NCBI GenBank assembly: GCA_958295665.1 | Contig: OY282560.1 | Span: 149,102,091 to 149,166,090, forward strand | Direction: 5' to 3' | From: Tipula vernalis | Lineage: Eukaryota; Arthropoda; Insecta; Diptera; Tipulidae | DNA length: 64,000 bases | Shown here: positions 32,364 through 45,245 of the stretch, piece after piece | How the letters are laid out: every line of letters starts with the position of its first letter | Position numbering within the stretch: the first letter of the stretch is position 1 | The notes under the pieces: model-generated | What the model saw: the letters and a program-made list of their open reading frames with translations, nothing else | What the model was told of the DNA's origin: nothing | Database searches by the model: none | Program-made: the position numbers and the translations under genes

Positions 32364-35300
32364 ATGGGGCCTTATAATACTACAGGTAAGTTTAAATATA
32401 AAAAAAATAATTCATTGCATTAACTTCTGTGTTTTTCCCATAGTTTTTAACTTATTAGTACAGATTGAGTTTATATGATTAAAATACATTTTTAGATTCA
32501 GTAACAGAAACTTCGGTTGTCTCGCGAATTGATAAAGATTGTGTATTTTGTGGTATAAAAAACAAGAGGAAAAACAAAAAATCTATTCCTGTAAAATGTT
32601 TCTTAGAGGAAACTGTTAAAGATTTTTAGAAATATGCAATCCTTTGTGATGATGCAAGAATGATTGAAAAATTATCGTTATCACACACTTTTTTATTTTA
32701 TCACAAGATTGTAAACTAAAATATATTAAAAATTGCGAACAAATTATATCAAATGTAGATTGTGAAGATAAAAATTATCGTGTAAACTACAGCAAAGCTT
32801 TTGATAGTATATCAGGCATATTAAAAAAATCTGTACTGATAGATGAGGAATATGTGTATTTGAATTGTATTTATGATAAATACATATACTTTATTAAACT
32901 TTATTCGGAAAATGATTTTGTTGTTCCTTCGTACATTAATAAATACTACTTGCAAAAGCGTATTAAGGACGAGTTTGGAAGTAAAGTAACTGTTACAAAA
33001 ATTAGTAGAAAAACTACAGTATTGCACAAGAGTGGTACTGCCTTTCCAAATTTTGACATTTTGTACCATCAAAAAATGCAAACGGATAACTATATTGAAA
33101 TGTTCAAGTAAGAATTTGAAATCATATTATATTAGTAATTAGTTAGTAATTTCGCCGAACAATAAACTTATTTGTATATAGTAAATAGCAAAAACATAAA
33201 TTAAAAAATTATTAATATAGTATACCTATTATTTTTACCAGTAACACTGCAAAAAAAATTCGTGAGAGTATTATGAATATAAAAAAAAAACCAGTCCCCA
33301 ATAATGTTACGTTACCAGCGCTAATAAACGGTGAATGTAAAATCCCTGAAATTGTGAAAAATTTCATAATGAACTTTATTTGCAGCCATAGAGAAACTAA
33401 TGATCCATTTAAAATTTCAAAAGTAAATGCAATATGTAATGACATTATATATTGTGCTACCAACGGTGATATAAAGCCGGCTAAAAATATTCAACTGGGT
33501 AATAATATCTAAGTACTATTCAGATTACATTTTTTATTAATTATAAAATTAAACATTAAAGGAATGGCAATAAAAACTATATCGGGTAGTAAAAAAATAG
33601 TAACCATTTTAAATCGATTGGGGCACTCAATTAATTATAACTTGGTTGAGGAATATGAAACTGAATTGGTTTTCTCTTCAGATGCACAACAGGATGGTAT
33701 TTTACCGGAAGGCATGTTTCCTAATCCTAATTTAAATACAGGATTAGCTTATGACAACTATGATTGTTATGTGGAAACTACTAACGGGAAAATACATTAC
33801 ATGACACCGTTGGAATAGCTTATCAAAACATAGTTGCAGAAACCCAATATCTCCAAAAATCTATTTCATTACCTTCAACATCTACTGGGTACAAACGTAA
33901 ACGAAGAGCTTACGATGGAGAAAGAACTTATTTAGAACCATTATATAAAAAAGCAAGAAATGCTACTTTGTCAGATGGAATATGTTTAAACGAAACTTCC
34001 AAAATACAAACATATAAAAAAATAGATAACTTATGGATAATGTCCTTAGTTCTTAAATGTGAAAACGTTCCAATGTGGGTTGGTTGGAACTCTAGAATCA
34101 TTATTGATAATAATATCCAACAAGGTGTTTGGTATCTCCCACAAATAAATAGTTCTCCAACTTCGGCTTCAACCGTAGCCGAAACTATGAGGAGATCGTT
34201 GGAATGATTTGGGTTTAGCAAAAATCGCATTGGAGATACAAGAAAATGAATCGCCCATTTACGATAACTTATTTATACAATTAGGGGCATTTCATATAGA
34301 GTTAGCTTACTTCAAGGTAATTGGTAAATACTTAGATGGATCGGGTGGTGAATATATCCTCCAAGAAAGTGGAATTCTTGCTTTAGGTTCCACTTATACC
34401 TTTATTACAGGAAAACATTACAATAGGTATAATAGGTAAAGATAACTTTCCTATTTTATTTCATTCTTATTTTTATTATAGGTGCAAACGACTACATTTG
34501 CTTTTGGGAACAGCATTTCAAATGTTACACTTTGAGGAGTTTTTGGAAAAAAAAAGCAATTTTAATCGATTCTATATTAATAAAATATGAATTAGAAGCA
34601 TTAGAAGCATTTGAAGAATCTCCCAACATTTCGAAAGATCTTTCAGACATATTAGAGAAATATTATATATATAAAGAACAGACATTAACTGGAGAATAAG
34701 GTAAAACAGCAAGTTTTGGTGTATTTATATTTCGTTATATCGTGAATTTTCTCGTTGTATAAGAATGGGGCATTTCGAAGCCTATTTAATTTGTCTTGAA
34801 AAATATCTTAACTATTTTTTACATTTAACCATTGTAATTATGCTCGATGGCTGACTAAATATTTAAAAAATGTATACAACTTAAACCAAACGCATCCAGG
34901 CTTAGAGAACAGCTTTAGAAATGGTGGATTTGGCATAAAACGTACCAAGAAATTTTTTTCGAAATTACCAATAGATTTAACATTGGAACAAACTATTAAT
35001 GCAGATGCAGCTAACAAATATACAGGCATATCTGCATTTACGAATTCCATCACAGCAAGACAACGATGGTCAAAAAGTCATTATTTAAGGACTTCATTAT
35101 GCTCAACATTTTTTAACAGTTTACATCTTAATTCCAATGACGATGTTTCTAAAGATTTACGTCCAAATATGATTAAGAAAAATAATGAGGACTTGCAAAA
35201 ATTAAAAATACAAATTATAAATTGCTGCAATCCATTCAAAACATTAGAAACCCCAAAGCTTTTTAATATTAGTTCTGGAAAATCAACATCTGCCGTTACT

Positions 35301-36985
35301 TCAACATTTTTGTTAAATATGATTTCGGGGACAACCAGAAAAAGTGTTTTATAACAGAGTGCTTAGAAGAACCGCAAAGATTTCTAAAACTTATAAAAAA
35401 AAAATATAATTTCGAATTTTTCAAAAGAGTCTATATCAACGTAAAGAGAGACTGGTAGTAGTGATAAATTACGAACGTAATTTATTTGCCAGGATCATCT
35501 TCATTGCCAATGAAAAACAAATTAATATGGAATTGGTATTAACTTATCCTTTAACACCAATACCATTGTCGTTATGTCACCCGGATGGAACTCCTCACAA
35601 GACGCAAAAATCTAAACTTTTAATACATATCGAAGGAAAAGTAAATAGTTCTCAACCATCTTCAATTGATACAATTATTTTTGATGGAATTTCGTTATTG
35701 CATATGCTTAGTGATGTTCCTACAACTTATGGTGGTTTGATTAAGCATTTGTTAAATAAAATGTTTAAATCCCAAGCAAAAGAAATCCTACTGATTTACG
35801 ATACCTATCTTAGTCCATCTATAAAAGATGTAGAACGAAACAGACGTATGTTGAACCGTCAAGATGTTTATAATATAATTGGACTTGACCAAAAATTACC
35901 TCGTAATCTCCATCAGGCTCTACAATCGGAATCATTCAAAACTAAATTTGTAAATTTTTTTGTTACAACGCTACAAAATTATGGATCAAATTTTTACAGT
36001 TGTTTTAATGAAAAAATATTGTATTGTTCAGCCGAAAACGAATGTTATAAATTTAGTGCAATTGAAGGTGAAATATGCTGTGAAAATGTTGCAGACCTAT
36101 ACTGTGAGCACGAAGAAGCTGATGTCAAAATTGTATTTCATCTAAGCAAGATAAATAGCATGTCACAAAATGTAGTTGTTCGAGCAATAGATACGGATAT
36201 TATGATAATTATATTGGGAAATATGTATAATTTTCCAAATTTGAAAATTTATATGGAAGTTGGGGGGGGGGGTGTCTAATAATTCTTTAAGATATATAGA
36301 ACTTCACAAATTATATGAACATCTCGGAAGTTCGCTTTGTAAATCTTTACCAGCATTCCATGCTTTCACTGAATGTGATTTTTCAGCGGCATTTCATGGA
36401 AAAGGAAAAATAAAACCATTCAAATTACTACAACAAAATCATGAATTTCAGGAATCTTTTTCAGCGTTAGGTTTATCTGAAGAAGTGGAAGAGGATGTTT
36501 CTTCAAAACTAGAAAATTTTGTGTGTTCGATGTATGGCAACCCCACAGTCACATCGGTAAATAAATTAAGGTTTATTTTGTTTAATAAACTTTGTAAATA
36601 TTCGGATAAAAATCCACTTAACAAAATTAAAGGTATGTATGCTCCAGTTTTACTTTTAATATATTATACATATATTATAATGTATTGTGTTTCAGAATTT
36701 GATGCATCTATGTTACCTCCGTGTTTTTCGGTTTTATACCAAAAAATTAAGAGAGTTAATTTCATAACGGCCATCTGGAAGAGTGCTGTGCATATGAAGC
36801 CAACACATTTCGTAGCACAAAATAATGGATGGATAGAGAAAGATAACTCTCTAGATTTTTACTGGTTCGCTGGGACTCAAACACCAACTGATGTACATCA
36901 AATATTAGATGAAAATGAAAGCAGTGACGAAGAGAGTGATGAAATTGGCATACATTCGAGTGATGAGGAAGACAATACTTTTTAA
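32364..36985 (+). pseudogene. Zinc-finger protein with C-terminal FEN1/XPG-like nuclease domain (element gene, broken)
   Basis: Multi-part gene inside the TIR element. Exon 1: 32364-32385 (MGPYNTT), with a GTAAGT donor; the acceptor is at 32494-32495. N-terminal finger with CVFCG, then a TAG in frame near 32626 and a frameshift near 32690. Next part with VPSYINKYYLQKRI (to 33108), then 33273-33512, 33564-33818, and a central block (33850-34440) with VPMWVGWNSR, YLPQINSSPT and LFIQLGAFHIELAYFKVIGK. Block 34983-35354 follows. The nuclease part (35461-36985) has the FEN1-like order IIFDGISLL, LIYDTYLSPSIKDVERNRR, CEHEEADVKI, RAIDTDIMI and HAFTECDFSAAFHGKGK, the last resembling the helix-hairpin element of FEN1/EXO1. 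A frameshift lies in the G-run at 36262-36271, and an acidic Ser-rich tail ends it. Proteins with these blocks are widespread in invertebrates; no function is assigned that I know of. Confidence 0.65.
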
Positions 36986-37057
36986 CTATAAACCAATTGT
37001 TGCTAAATTAATTTTTTTTTGAAAATTATAATTTGTCTATTGTTTTAACTAGACTAA

Positions 37058-37787
37058 CCGTGCGATTTTGACGTTAAGACCGTTAAGAGTATCACAGCTA
37101 AGAGAAATTTCGGTAAGAGGTTTTTTTAAGGGAATCTCTTAATTGGTATTCTGTTGGTAGTACTCCTAAAATATCTCTTAAAAACTCTCCAAATATATTG
37201 AAAAATATTTGGAGACCTGTCAATTTGAATTTTTGCATTTTTCCTAGATACATTTTTGGTGGTTGATAAATAAATAAAAACAATTCTAGTAATTTTTATT
37301 TAAATACGTTTATTTTTTATGAAGTACATAAATATCTGGAAAATTTACACGAAATATAAGCGTCCAACAACACGCCGTTTCTAATAAAATCACTGGAAAG
37401 TAAAGAAAATTTATCTTAGGTTTATAATTAAAGGTTTATAAAAATTAATAATTTATAAGAATAAAATTTTCCATAATTTTTCTTTTATCAAAATTTAAGA
37501 TATGTTTATTTCTAAAAGAAACAATAAATATAATATTTTATTTCAACATTAAATATTATTTTGAAACTACGGTAAAATTGTTTTTCTTTAATACGACTGC
37601 GAGAAACGTCAAAGTTGTGATGCTTATGACCACCTATTTCGTATGTCTTAACTAAGAGATTTTTAAAGAGAATCTCTTAGCTAAGAGCATGAACCGAATC
37701 GCAAAATAGTCTTACATAAGAGAATTCTCTTAACTAAGAGAAATCTCTTAGTTAAGACCTCTATGACTATACGTTAGAATCGCACGG
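37058..37787. mobile_element. Harbinger-like MITE with TAA target duplication
   Basis: 730 bp, inverted ends CCGTGCGATTTTGACG (left) and, reversed, CCGTGCGATTCTAACG (right), flanked by TAA at 37055-37057 and 37788-37790. The 3-bp TAA duplication and terminal C-rich repeat fit PIF/Harbinger. Near both ends, short palindromic blocks built on CTCTTAACTAAGAG or TAAGAGA are repeated many times. No coding capacity. It lies between the nuclease gene and the right TIR, so it inserted after the host element. Confidence 0.7.
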
Positions 37788-38234
37788 TAAATTTAAACAA
37801 AATAATATATTTCAATTATATATACAATATATATCTTATGGTAATTCATAGTACATTCAAATAGTACATTCAGCCCACTTTTACCAAACTTTCACACGTA
37901 AATTTATGTCAGTTTGACCACCCCAGCGATTTCCCAGACCACCTTGGTAAATGTGGTATTTACATAAATAGGCACAAATGTCATATGGCCAAAATTTCAG
38001 AAATACGCAAAACCAAATTTTCCTTCACCAAACTGTCATCGGTAAATATGCACATTTACCGACGAACACACATTTACAATAACATATATAGATTTTTATT
38101 CTATATTCTCGACTACCCATCATAATTCCCACATACGTATATTATTGAAAACTAAAACCGAAATAGAGAAAATAAATTAACGATACTTAATAATTATATA
38201 TGAAAAAAACACCAATTTCTGTCTAATTTTGGTG

Positions 38235-38656
38235 AAATTGACCATCTTTGTCATCGCCTATATAAAAACCAAGTATATATTTGGAAAGCTCGCATTAAAA
38301 CCTTTCAAATGATTTACGAATTTGCCGTGTACCTTATTGTTTTTTTTAACAACGAGAACACCTGTTTCAAATCTCATTTTCTTACTGAAGGGCACCAAAA
38401 ACTGTTCGACGCTTGAATGATTTTTTTTATGATTGGAGATCTACATTATGGTAGTCAAATAACTATCCGTGTACCTTGTCGTTTTTTTTAACAACGACAC
38501 TTACCAGTTTGAGAGTCAATTTGAAGGACATCGTCAACAAAAATTATTATTTTATTTTTACGTTTCAGTTCGAAATTTTATTATCCTTGAGAATCGCGTA
38601 TGGAGAAACCGTGTACGTTTTCGTTCATTTTTATTACTCTACGGCTCCTGCTCTAT
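38235..38656. repeat. Right terminal inverted repeat (core)
   Basis: Mirror of the left TIR. Short open frames in it are the same sequence seen in the left TIR and are not genes. After it, 38660-39590 holds no gene; the AOX-B 3' region begins near 39592. Confidence 0.85.
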
Positions 38657-38745
38657 AAGGAGCCCTCCGTGACATCAGTCTAAAAAAGTAAAATCACCAA
38701 TATAAAGAGGGGAATAAAGGTTTGTATTTTTCTATGAGATCATCA

Positions 38746-39591
38746 TAACACAGACATTCAGCTCTCCTTCAGAGCGAATAAACGTCAGAGGAAGAATAAT
38801 GAAATAATTATAAATATAATCTGGTGAAAAAGTTGCGAAGTGTCATTTGTAAATTACAGTGCGTAAAAAAAAATTTTTTTTTTTTAGTTATTTCAACTGT
38901 TTAGCAATCGCATAGAGTAAAAATGCAGGATTAATTGGTCTCTGTCTTCTGATGGAGGACACTGATATAACTGTCGTGCCTAGGCCCCAATTAATGAACA
39001 TACGTAGCTTATGAGGCCGGTCACAAAACATTTTAAAATTTTGTGTTACCTCAAAACATCATCCAACTTGTACTAACAATTTAAGTAGATTCGGGTATAT
39101 TTTCCTACAAAACTTTAGAGCTACAATTTTCGTAGGTGCGGTCAAATAAACCGTATCAAGATAGTAAAAATAGAAAACAAAATAATTTTGGTGGTAGTTT
39201 TTCAAAAGGTAACCTTCGCCAGTTCAAAAAGTACTAGAGAAAAATGTTTCCGTCAAATTTTTCTGTTGATTAAACCAATTATCCAAAAATTTACTATCGG
39301 TAGATTAGGTTAACTTTAAGCCAATTATTTCTTAGCGCAGTATGGAAATCCGATATTTTAAACCCATTATAATGAAAAACATTGAATTTCAACTGGATTT
39401 TACTAAACCAAATTTAATCAAAGAGTAAATGGCTAAAATTTTAATCAAATTTTTTAACCATTAGAAATGATGTTATCACAAAAGATAAAAGTTGGTCGTG
39501 CATCGTTGTATCTCGCTAAGCAAAAATAATGTAATCTAATCAAAGATGCAAATAAAAAGGACCAAAAACCAATTTTTTTTTTAATTTAGTA
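38746..39591. other. Spacer between the TIR element and AOX-B
   Basis: AT-rich and non-coding as far as I can see, with A/T homopolymers around 38868-38886. No recognised repeat. Confidence 0.35.
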
Positions 39592-39597
39592 TTTATT
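39592..39597 (-). terminator. Poly(A) signal of AOX-B
   Basis: AATAAA on the minus strand, 77 bases after the AOX-B stop codon (39674-39676). Confidence 0.5.
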
Positions 39598-39673
39598 ACC
39601 TTAACACCACCACCAAGTTTAACTCTGACTCTAATACATAATCAAATATGTTTTATGTTGTACAAAAGAAATC

Positions 39674-42600
39674 TTATAATTGAAAATCTTTATAATTCGT
39701 TGACCCAGTTGCGAAATTTTTTTCAATTGTATACGGTGGTAACATATTTTCCCAAACAGTTGGACCTCCTGCATCTTTTCTGGCCGCTAGAAAGGCATAA
39801 CGAAGTGCAAACACTATACCTACAGACAAGCAAGTTGGTGGTTCACCAGTAATTTTCGACGAAAGTGGCGATAACTCATTTTTAGCACCTTTCAAGAAAT
39901 TTATACGAAAATCAATAGGTATATCATTTGCACCCAGCGGATGATAATTCCATGTTCGATTCGTTAACATTTTACCTTCGGCATTGTATAAAATTTGTTC
40001 CGTAGTCCATAATCCAAGACCCATTACAAATCCACCTTCGATTTGACCCACATCTGCATGTGGATTAAAGCTTTGTCCAACATCTTCCGTTATATCAGCT
40101 TGTTTGATTAACCAGCTACCTGTTAAAATGTCAGCCTCAACTTCAATACATGCAAACGCATACACACTGTAACCGTTTAGTTCACTATACGTTATGTTAT
40201 AATCAACACTCAAATTGATATTTCGTCTATTGCACTCTAACATTAATTCACGCCACGTAGCATTAGGCAAATCGTTCCGGACTGGTTGAATTCTTCGATT
40301 TAATTCTTGGCATGCTTTTAAAACTCCAACTGAAACTGAGTCGCTCGACTTGCTTCCACCCGATGATGAGGAATTGGCACCGATTAAACTTGTAGTTGGC
40401 TTAACTGCTACATTAAATATTTCAATTCCTAAAGTATGAGCCACCACTTGACATACCCTTGTATTTGTACCTTGTCCCATTTCCGTACCACCATGACTCA
40501 CTGCCACGGTACCATCAGCATGGTATATGGACACAAATACTTTAAAGTGACTACTAAATGAGTGCCGATACTCAATTGGAAGTACAGTAATTCCTCGTTT
40601 TTTCCAACGGTTGTTACTATTGTAAAGGTCTACGGCTGCCTTTCTCGTGCTATATTGCACATCTGTTGCAAACTGACTGTATTTTGTTCTGACCGATTCC
40701 TCCAGAATATTTTGTAATCGAACATTATACGGATCAATACCAGTTCCAAAAGCAATATGTTCCATAATTGCTTCTGCTATAGCCACCCCTTCAACGACAC
40801 CGGGTGATCGAGCGTATGTTGTTGATGGAACATCCGTTATAACGGCATTTCCTTTAAAAGTCCATGCCGCCTTATTATAACAATTATGTAGTGACAAAAT
40901 AATACTTCCGTCAGATGAATCTGTATGATGACAACCGGAATCAGAGTAAAATGTACCATTCAACTTTTGAATTTTCCCGCTAGCGTTAACATCTACATCG
41001 TACTCGGCAAGCGCTGAATTACGTTTTCCCAATATTTCCATATTTTGTTCCACAGTCATAACAAATCGTACAGGCACTTTACTGACATGACAACCGAGTG
41101 CAGCTATGCATGCTGCAAAATTTGCACGCGTTAATTTTGAACCGAAACCACCTCCAATACGACGTGTTTCAATATTAATTCGATTCTGATGAAGATTTAA
41201 TAAAGTCGATACCGATTGATGAGCGTAGGTCATGTATTGTGTTGATAAATGTAATGTCAGGCCATCTTCAGCGGGAATTGCGACACATGTTTGTGGTTCA
41301 AGTGAAAAATGAAATTGGGTACCCATCTCAAATTCGCCTTTAACATTTACTTGTAGATCATCACCTTGTTCGGTTGGGGTCACTTGTCGTGAGGTAGGTT
41401 TGATACGATCGGTAGCTTCTGCTTGTAAAACTTGACGAATTGATGTGTATATCGGTTGCTCAGCTTCCGTAAGATCGTAAGATATTTTTACTAAAGTAGC
41501 GGCATAGGTGGCAAGCTGTAATGATTTAGCTAAAATCAGACCAACTGCTTGACCATTATATAAAGCTTTTTCAGTTACAAATAACTGTTCGCCTTGTGCA
41601 AATTGGTTAGTACCTGGAATATCGGCGGCTGTAATAAATTGTTCTACTCCATCAAGTTGAAGAGCTTCGGTGGCATCTAACCCTAGGATGCGTGCGTTAA
41701 TTGTTCGAGCTTGGACAATAGCTCCCCAAAGTTCATTTTTGAAACGCGGTAAATCATTTGAAAATGGCGTTTCACCACCAGCTTGTACAAAACAATCCAC
41801 ACGATGCATAACAATTGACAACGGATAACGTTCAGGTTGAGTTTCAAACGACTGTTTGCCCGATGAAAGACCACGTTCCAATGATTGGCCACCACTTAAG
41901 TAATTTGCTCTTACGACACCAGCAGGACTTATCTCTAGTATATATCGATAGAACAATGATAAAGCCACATTATTTCGATATTCGGCCGATCCACCTGTTG
42001 GATTTTCGTCCGCCTCAATCAATCCATGTAATGATTCAAGTGCTGTTTGTAGAACGGTATTGGTAAATATATTTTTGCCAACTAGATATAATTCAGTAGC
42101 GGTGGCCCGAATAAATTTAGAATTTATTCCAGCGTAGCCGATTTTGGCTGACAATACCGAAGTTTTAGCCGAATTCAATTCAAATAAAAATGCTCCTGCA
42201 ATATATGCTGGTGTGTTCTGGGCTCTCGGCACCACTTTGTATGATCGATACACAAAAGATGACGAAGAACGTGTGGGAACAAATATTTTCGTTATAACAT
42301 GTTTTGTCAAGTCCATCGTTGTTATATTTTGAATACTTGCTTCGTAATTACGCGCTTCGATGTCGGTTACAACAAATGTAGCGCCGATAATTTCAAGAAT
42401 CAATACTAAATCTGAAACGAATTCAGGATGATCGTGTTTTATCATCAGATTTCCGGCAATCGTTCCAACATTTCGTATTTGTAGGTTACCAATTTGTTCG
42501 ATATGTTTGTTTACTTCCAACAGATGTTGAAATTCTGGTTTAGTCGCGGCGGCAGTTTTAAATATTTTAATTAAATCGGTTATCGTAACCCCGGCCCCGA

Positions 42601-43500
42601 TTTCTAGTCGTGTACCAAACGCAAACAATTTTAATTCCTCGACTGAAGAAATATCAATAAAAATGTCAATGTCATTTGAGCGGCGATAAATTCCATGCGC
42701 TGTATTTCCTGCAACCAGCATATATTTTTGATCGTCGATACTTTTGAATATATCAACAATTTCACCAATTGTATAAACCTTAAACCAAGCTTGATTCTTG
42801 TTAAATGTTAATTTCAGTTTTTGTTTCGGCGTTTTAATGCTACATGTCCCAGTACATTGTTTACCAGTTTTCTTACAAATCTGTAGGTCTTCAATATCAG
42901 CACATAATTTTGCAATCATAGGATCAGCATCGGTGGCCAGCGATTTAAAAGCATCCAAAATGGGGCGATATCCGGTGCAGCGACACAAATTTCCACCAAA
43001 TGATTTTTCCACCTCACTACTTGAAACGATTCCATTTTTCGATGTGTACAACCCAAACATGTTCATTGCCATACCCGGTGAACAGAAACCACATTGAATC
43101 CCATTCATTGCGCCCAACCTTATTTGGGCTGGGTGATAACCATTTTTATTTCCAATCCCTTCGATCGTAATGATATTCAATCCATGTGCCGAAAATACTG
43201 GCATTAAGCATGAATTAACGGCAAACGTTTCTTCGTTTCTTGTAGCCGGATTAGTTTTAACTGCCACAACCGTACATGCTCCACAACCACCTTCGAGACA
43301 CATAAATTTTGTACCACGCAATTGTGCATAACTGCGGATATACGTCAATAGGGTTGTGTCTAGGGGCACGTCATCACTTGAGACTAAAATAAATCAAGAA
43401 TTAAATTATTAATTATAAGCGGCCCGAACACATAAATCACTATATTAAAGTCGGTACCTTCGTATGGTTTGCCATTTATCGAAAATTGCACTGTAGTCAT
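39674..43500 (-). CDS. Aldehyde oxidase-type molybdo-flavoenzyme (AOX-B), two exons
   Basis: Paralogue of AOX-A with the same predicted chemistry. Exon 1 is 43500-43458, encoding MTTVQFSINGKPYE plus one base. The intron is 43457-43384 (74 bp, GT-AG, phase 1). Exon 2 is 43383-39674. I chose the ATG at 43500 because it restores the VQFSINGKPYE beta-strand start of the Fe-S domain; the open frame alone would begin inside it. Product about 1250 residues. Fe-S cluster I: C43, C48, C51, C73; cluster II: CGFCSPG and CRCTGYRP. FAD: VAGNTAHGIYRRS. Mo domains: GGGFGSKLTR, GGTEMGQG and Glu in GEPP (about E1195). YARSPGVVEG at the substrate-site loop argues against xanthine dehydrogenase. No lesions. Unlike AOX-A it has no intron before the fourth Fe-S cysteine but has one after codon 14. 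The substrate cannot be told from sequence. Confidence 0.92.
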
Positions 43501-44229
43501 AATTTTAATTCACTTGTTATTCCACCAATGTTTAATTAAAAACTAAATTGTTACAATTTATCTAAGTACTCGTATGTGCGTCTACCGATTGATTACCAAA
43601 ATATAAAATTAGACATCGTGACTATGGGAAATTCTTATCAAATCAAACAAACGAAAGTAAATGTGGTTAATTAATACTTCATATAGTTAAATCAGTTTCG
43701 CGACATCAACAACAAAGACACTTTTGTAAGTAGGCACTTCAGATATGATTTTATAAACAATTACAATTTTTAATAGGATAATTATTAACAACAGTAACCA
43801 TCAAGATTATTATTTTATTGGTATTAGTGTGATGTTCAATTGTTCCCGGATAGCCCATTTTTCTAATTTTCTTATCTATTTTAATTTGATGCCTTGTTCT
43901 TAACAAGATAAGTATTGCGACTGTTGAAAACAAGGACTAAATTAAAAGTGGTTATACATATATTTGGGTAAATTAGATTCAGAATAATTAATTTCTTTGT
44001 TTGCATTTTTAGGCCTGTAAATTTAGGCTTTGAATTTTAGCAGAAACAAGTTCCGTTTTTCCGAACATTAATACGCTTCCCATTGAATTACATATTATAC
44101 ATAATGAATCGAATGGAGGATAACTGAACTAAATGTGGGTGAACTTTAAAACGGCCATGACCTGAAAGAGCGGCGAACAAGATTCTAGGCTAATCCCTCT
44201 TTAAAGACAAAGCAATATAAGACAGGGTT
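43501..44229. other. Region upstream of AOX-B
   Basis: No gene seen. A GATA-type motif (TGATAAG in the sense of the gene, 43634-43640) lies 134-140 bases before the start codon, comparable to the sites upstream of AOX-A. Confidence 0.4.
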
Positions 44230-44700
44230 AAATTGGGCCTACGAATTAAGTATTTAGCAAGACGACCGCTCGAGGTAGGAAACCATCTCTGGCTTAAATG
44301 CACAAAGTGAAATTCTTAATCGCTCTCTTCGCTCGGAGTAACCGGTTTAGGACCGATAAATTTCTTCCTTAGCTTTGACTAAAGAATTGGCAATTTCATT
44401 ACACTCATTATTACAATAAGCATGAACACACATGATTGAAACACTGTTGTTCGAATAAGATGATTGAAGACGTTTTTACAATCCTTGACAACTTTAGAAA
44501 TAGTCAAGGGATTATCTAACGAATTAAGCACGTATATTTGCTATCTATACAGACAACAATGTTTTTATTTTTTACATGGTAATTCAAAGCCCCAACTACA
44601 GTGCAGTTAGTGCAATTATTTCCGCTTGAAAACTGTGCAATATTTAGGAAAATTACCGGATGATCTAAGACCAAGGAAAGGACAGTGTACTACATTCAGT
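44230..44700 (-). pseudogene. Decayed LINE fragment, RNase H tail
   Basis: Minus-strand frames, interrupted by stops, give pieces such as SLDNPLTISKVVKDCKNV and KKFIGPKPVTPSERRERLRI. These resemble the end of RNase H and the following linker in insect LINEs. Too degraded to classify. Confidence 0.45.
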
Positions 44701-44723
44701 GCGAGGGCCATCAGAAAACCAAA

Positions 44724-45215
44724 CTACTTTTGACTCCGACAATAATTTATTATACTACGTGTGTAAATATGAAACCGGAAATTCTTAGTGAAAAGTTTAC
44801 GTTCATCGTATTGATAATGGTGATTCTCATCTTTCTGGCAAAAAAACTGTTCTTCTTTTGAGGCAAACCAGTTATCGAGCCATTTTCGTACATTTTCGTA
44901 GGAAGTGAAGTGCTCCTCAGCAATCCCGTCCTCCATCGAGCCAAGTATGGCGAGTAATCCGCATGTGAAAGTATTGCCCAATTAAGTGCTTCCTTGGTTG
45001 TGTTTTATGTGATGCATTATCATAAAGCAAAATCATTTTGTGTTCCCTTTTATCATATTCTGGTCGTTTTTCATGCTCGATTCAAATTGATCATTTGTTG
45101 TTGGTAGCGTTTAGTATTTACGGTTTCACCAGGTCCTTGCAGCTCAAAATAAATCACACTCTTCCGATCCCACCAACTAAGGGAAACGTTTAAAGTCGCA
45201 ACAAAATTACCTCCT
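44724..45215 (-). pseudogene. mariner transposase, C-terminal half
   Basis: DDD-type transposase of a mariner element, read on minus. From right to left, a frame near 45170-45060 contains WWDRKSVIYFELQGPGETV and a later piece AILLYDNA-like (here MILLYDNAS), the region of the second catalytic Asp. The intact stretch 44981-44724 contains SMEDGIAEEHFTSYENVRKW and WFASKEEQFF, the conserved mariner C-terminus. The N-terminal DNA-binding half is missing and a deletion of about 90 bases removes the third catalytic region (the SPD segment). Confidence 0.75.
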
Positions 45216-45245
45216 TTTTATACCAACAAACCGGATCTTTGGTTT

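Larger units (their letters stand above)
31550..38745 (+). mobile_element. Large TIR element encoding a FEN1/XPG-like nuclease protein
   Basis: Inverted repeats of about 425 bp (31793-32220 and 38235-38656) flank one plus-strand gene. Beyond them similarity resumes: the left sequence around 31575-31608 (TCATAGGAAAATAAAAACC then TTTATTCCC) matches the reverse complement of about 38700-38735. The true ends are therefore near 31550 and 38745, the left end having received a 148-bp hairpin insert. I could not fix a target duplication. The gene does not look like the common insect DDE transposases; the C-terminal nuclease recalls Academ-type elements, reported to carry XPG-like nucleases, but that link is inference. 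Confidence 0.65.

Noticed and set aside
32821..33081. Minus-strand frames within the nuclease gene
   Set aside because: Plus-strand frames match the conserved blocks; the minus frames show none.
38469..38672. Open frame in the right TIR with a twin in the left TIR
   Set aside because: It is the inverted repeat read twice; no start context, no known domain, and it runs into the TIR edge.
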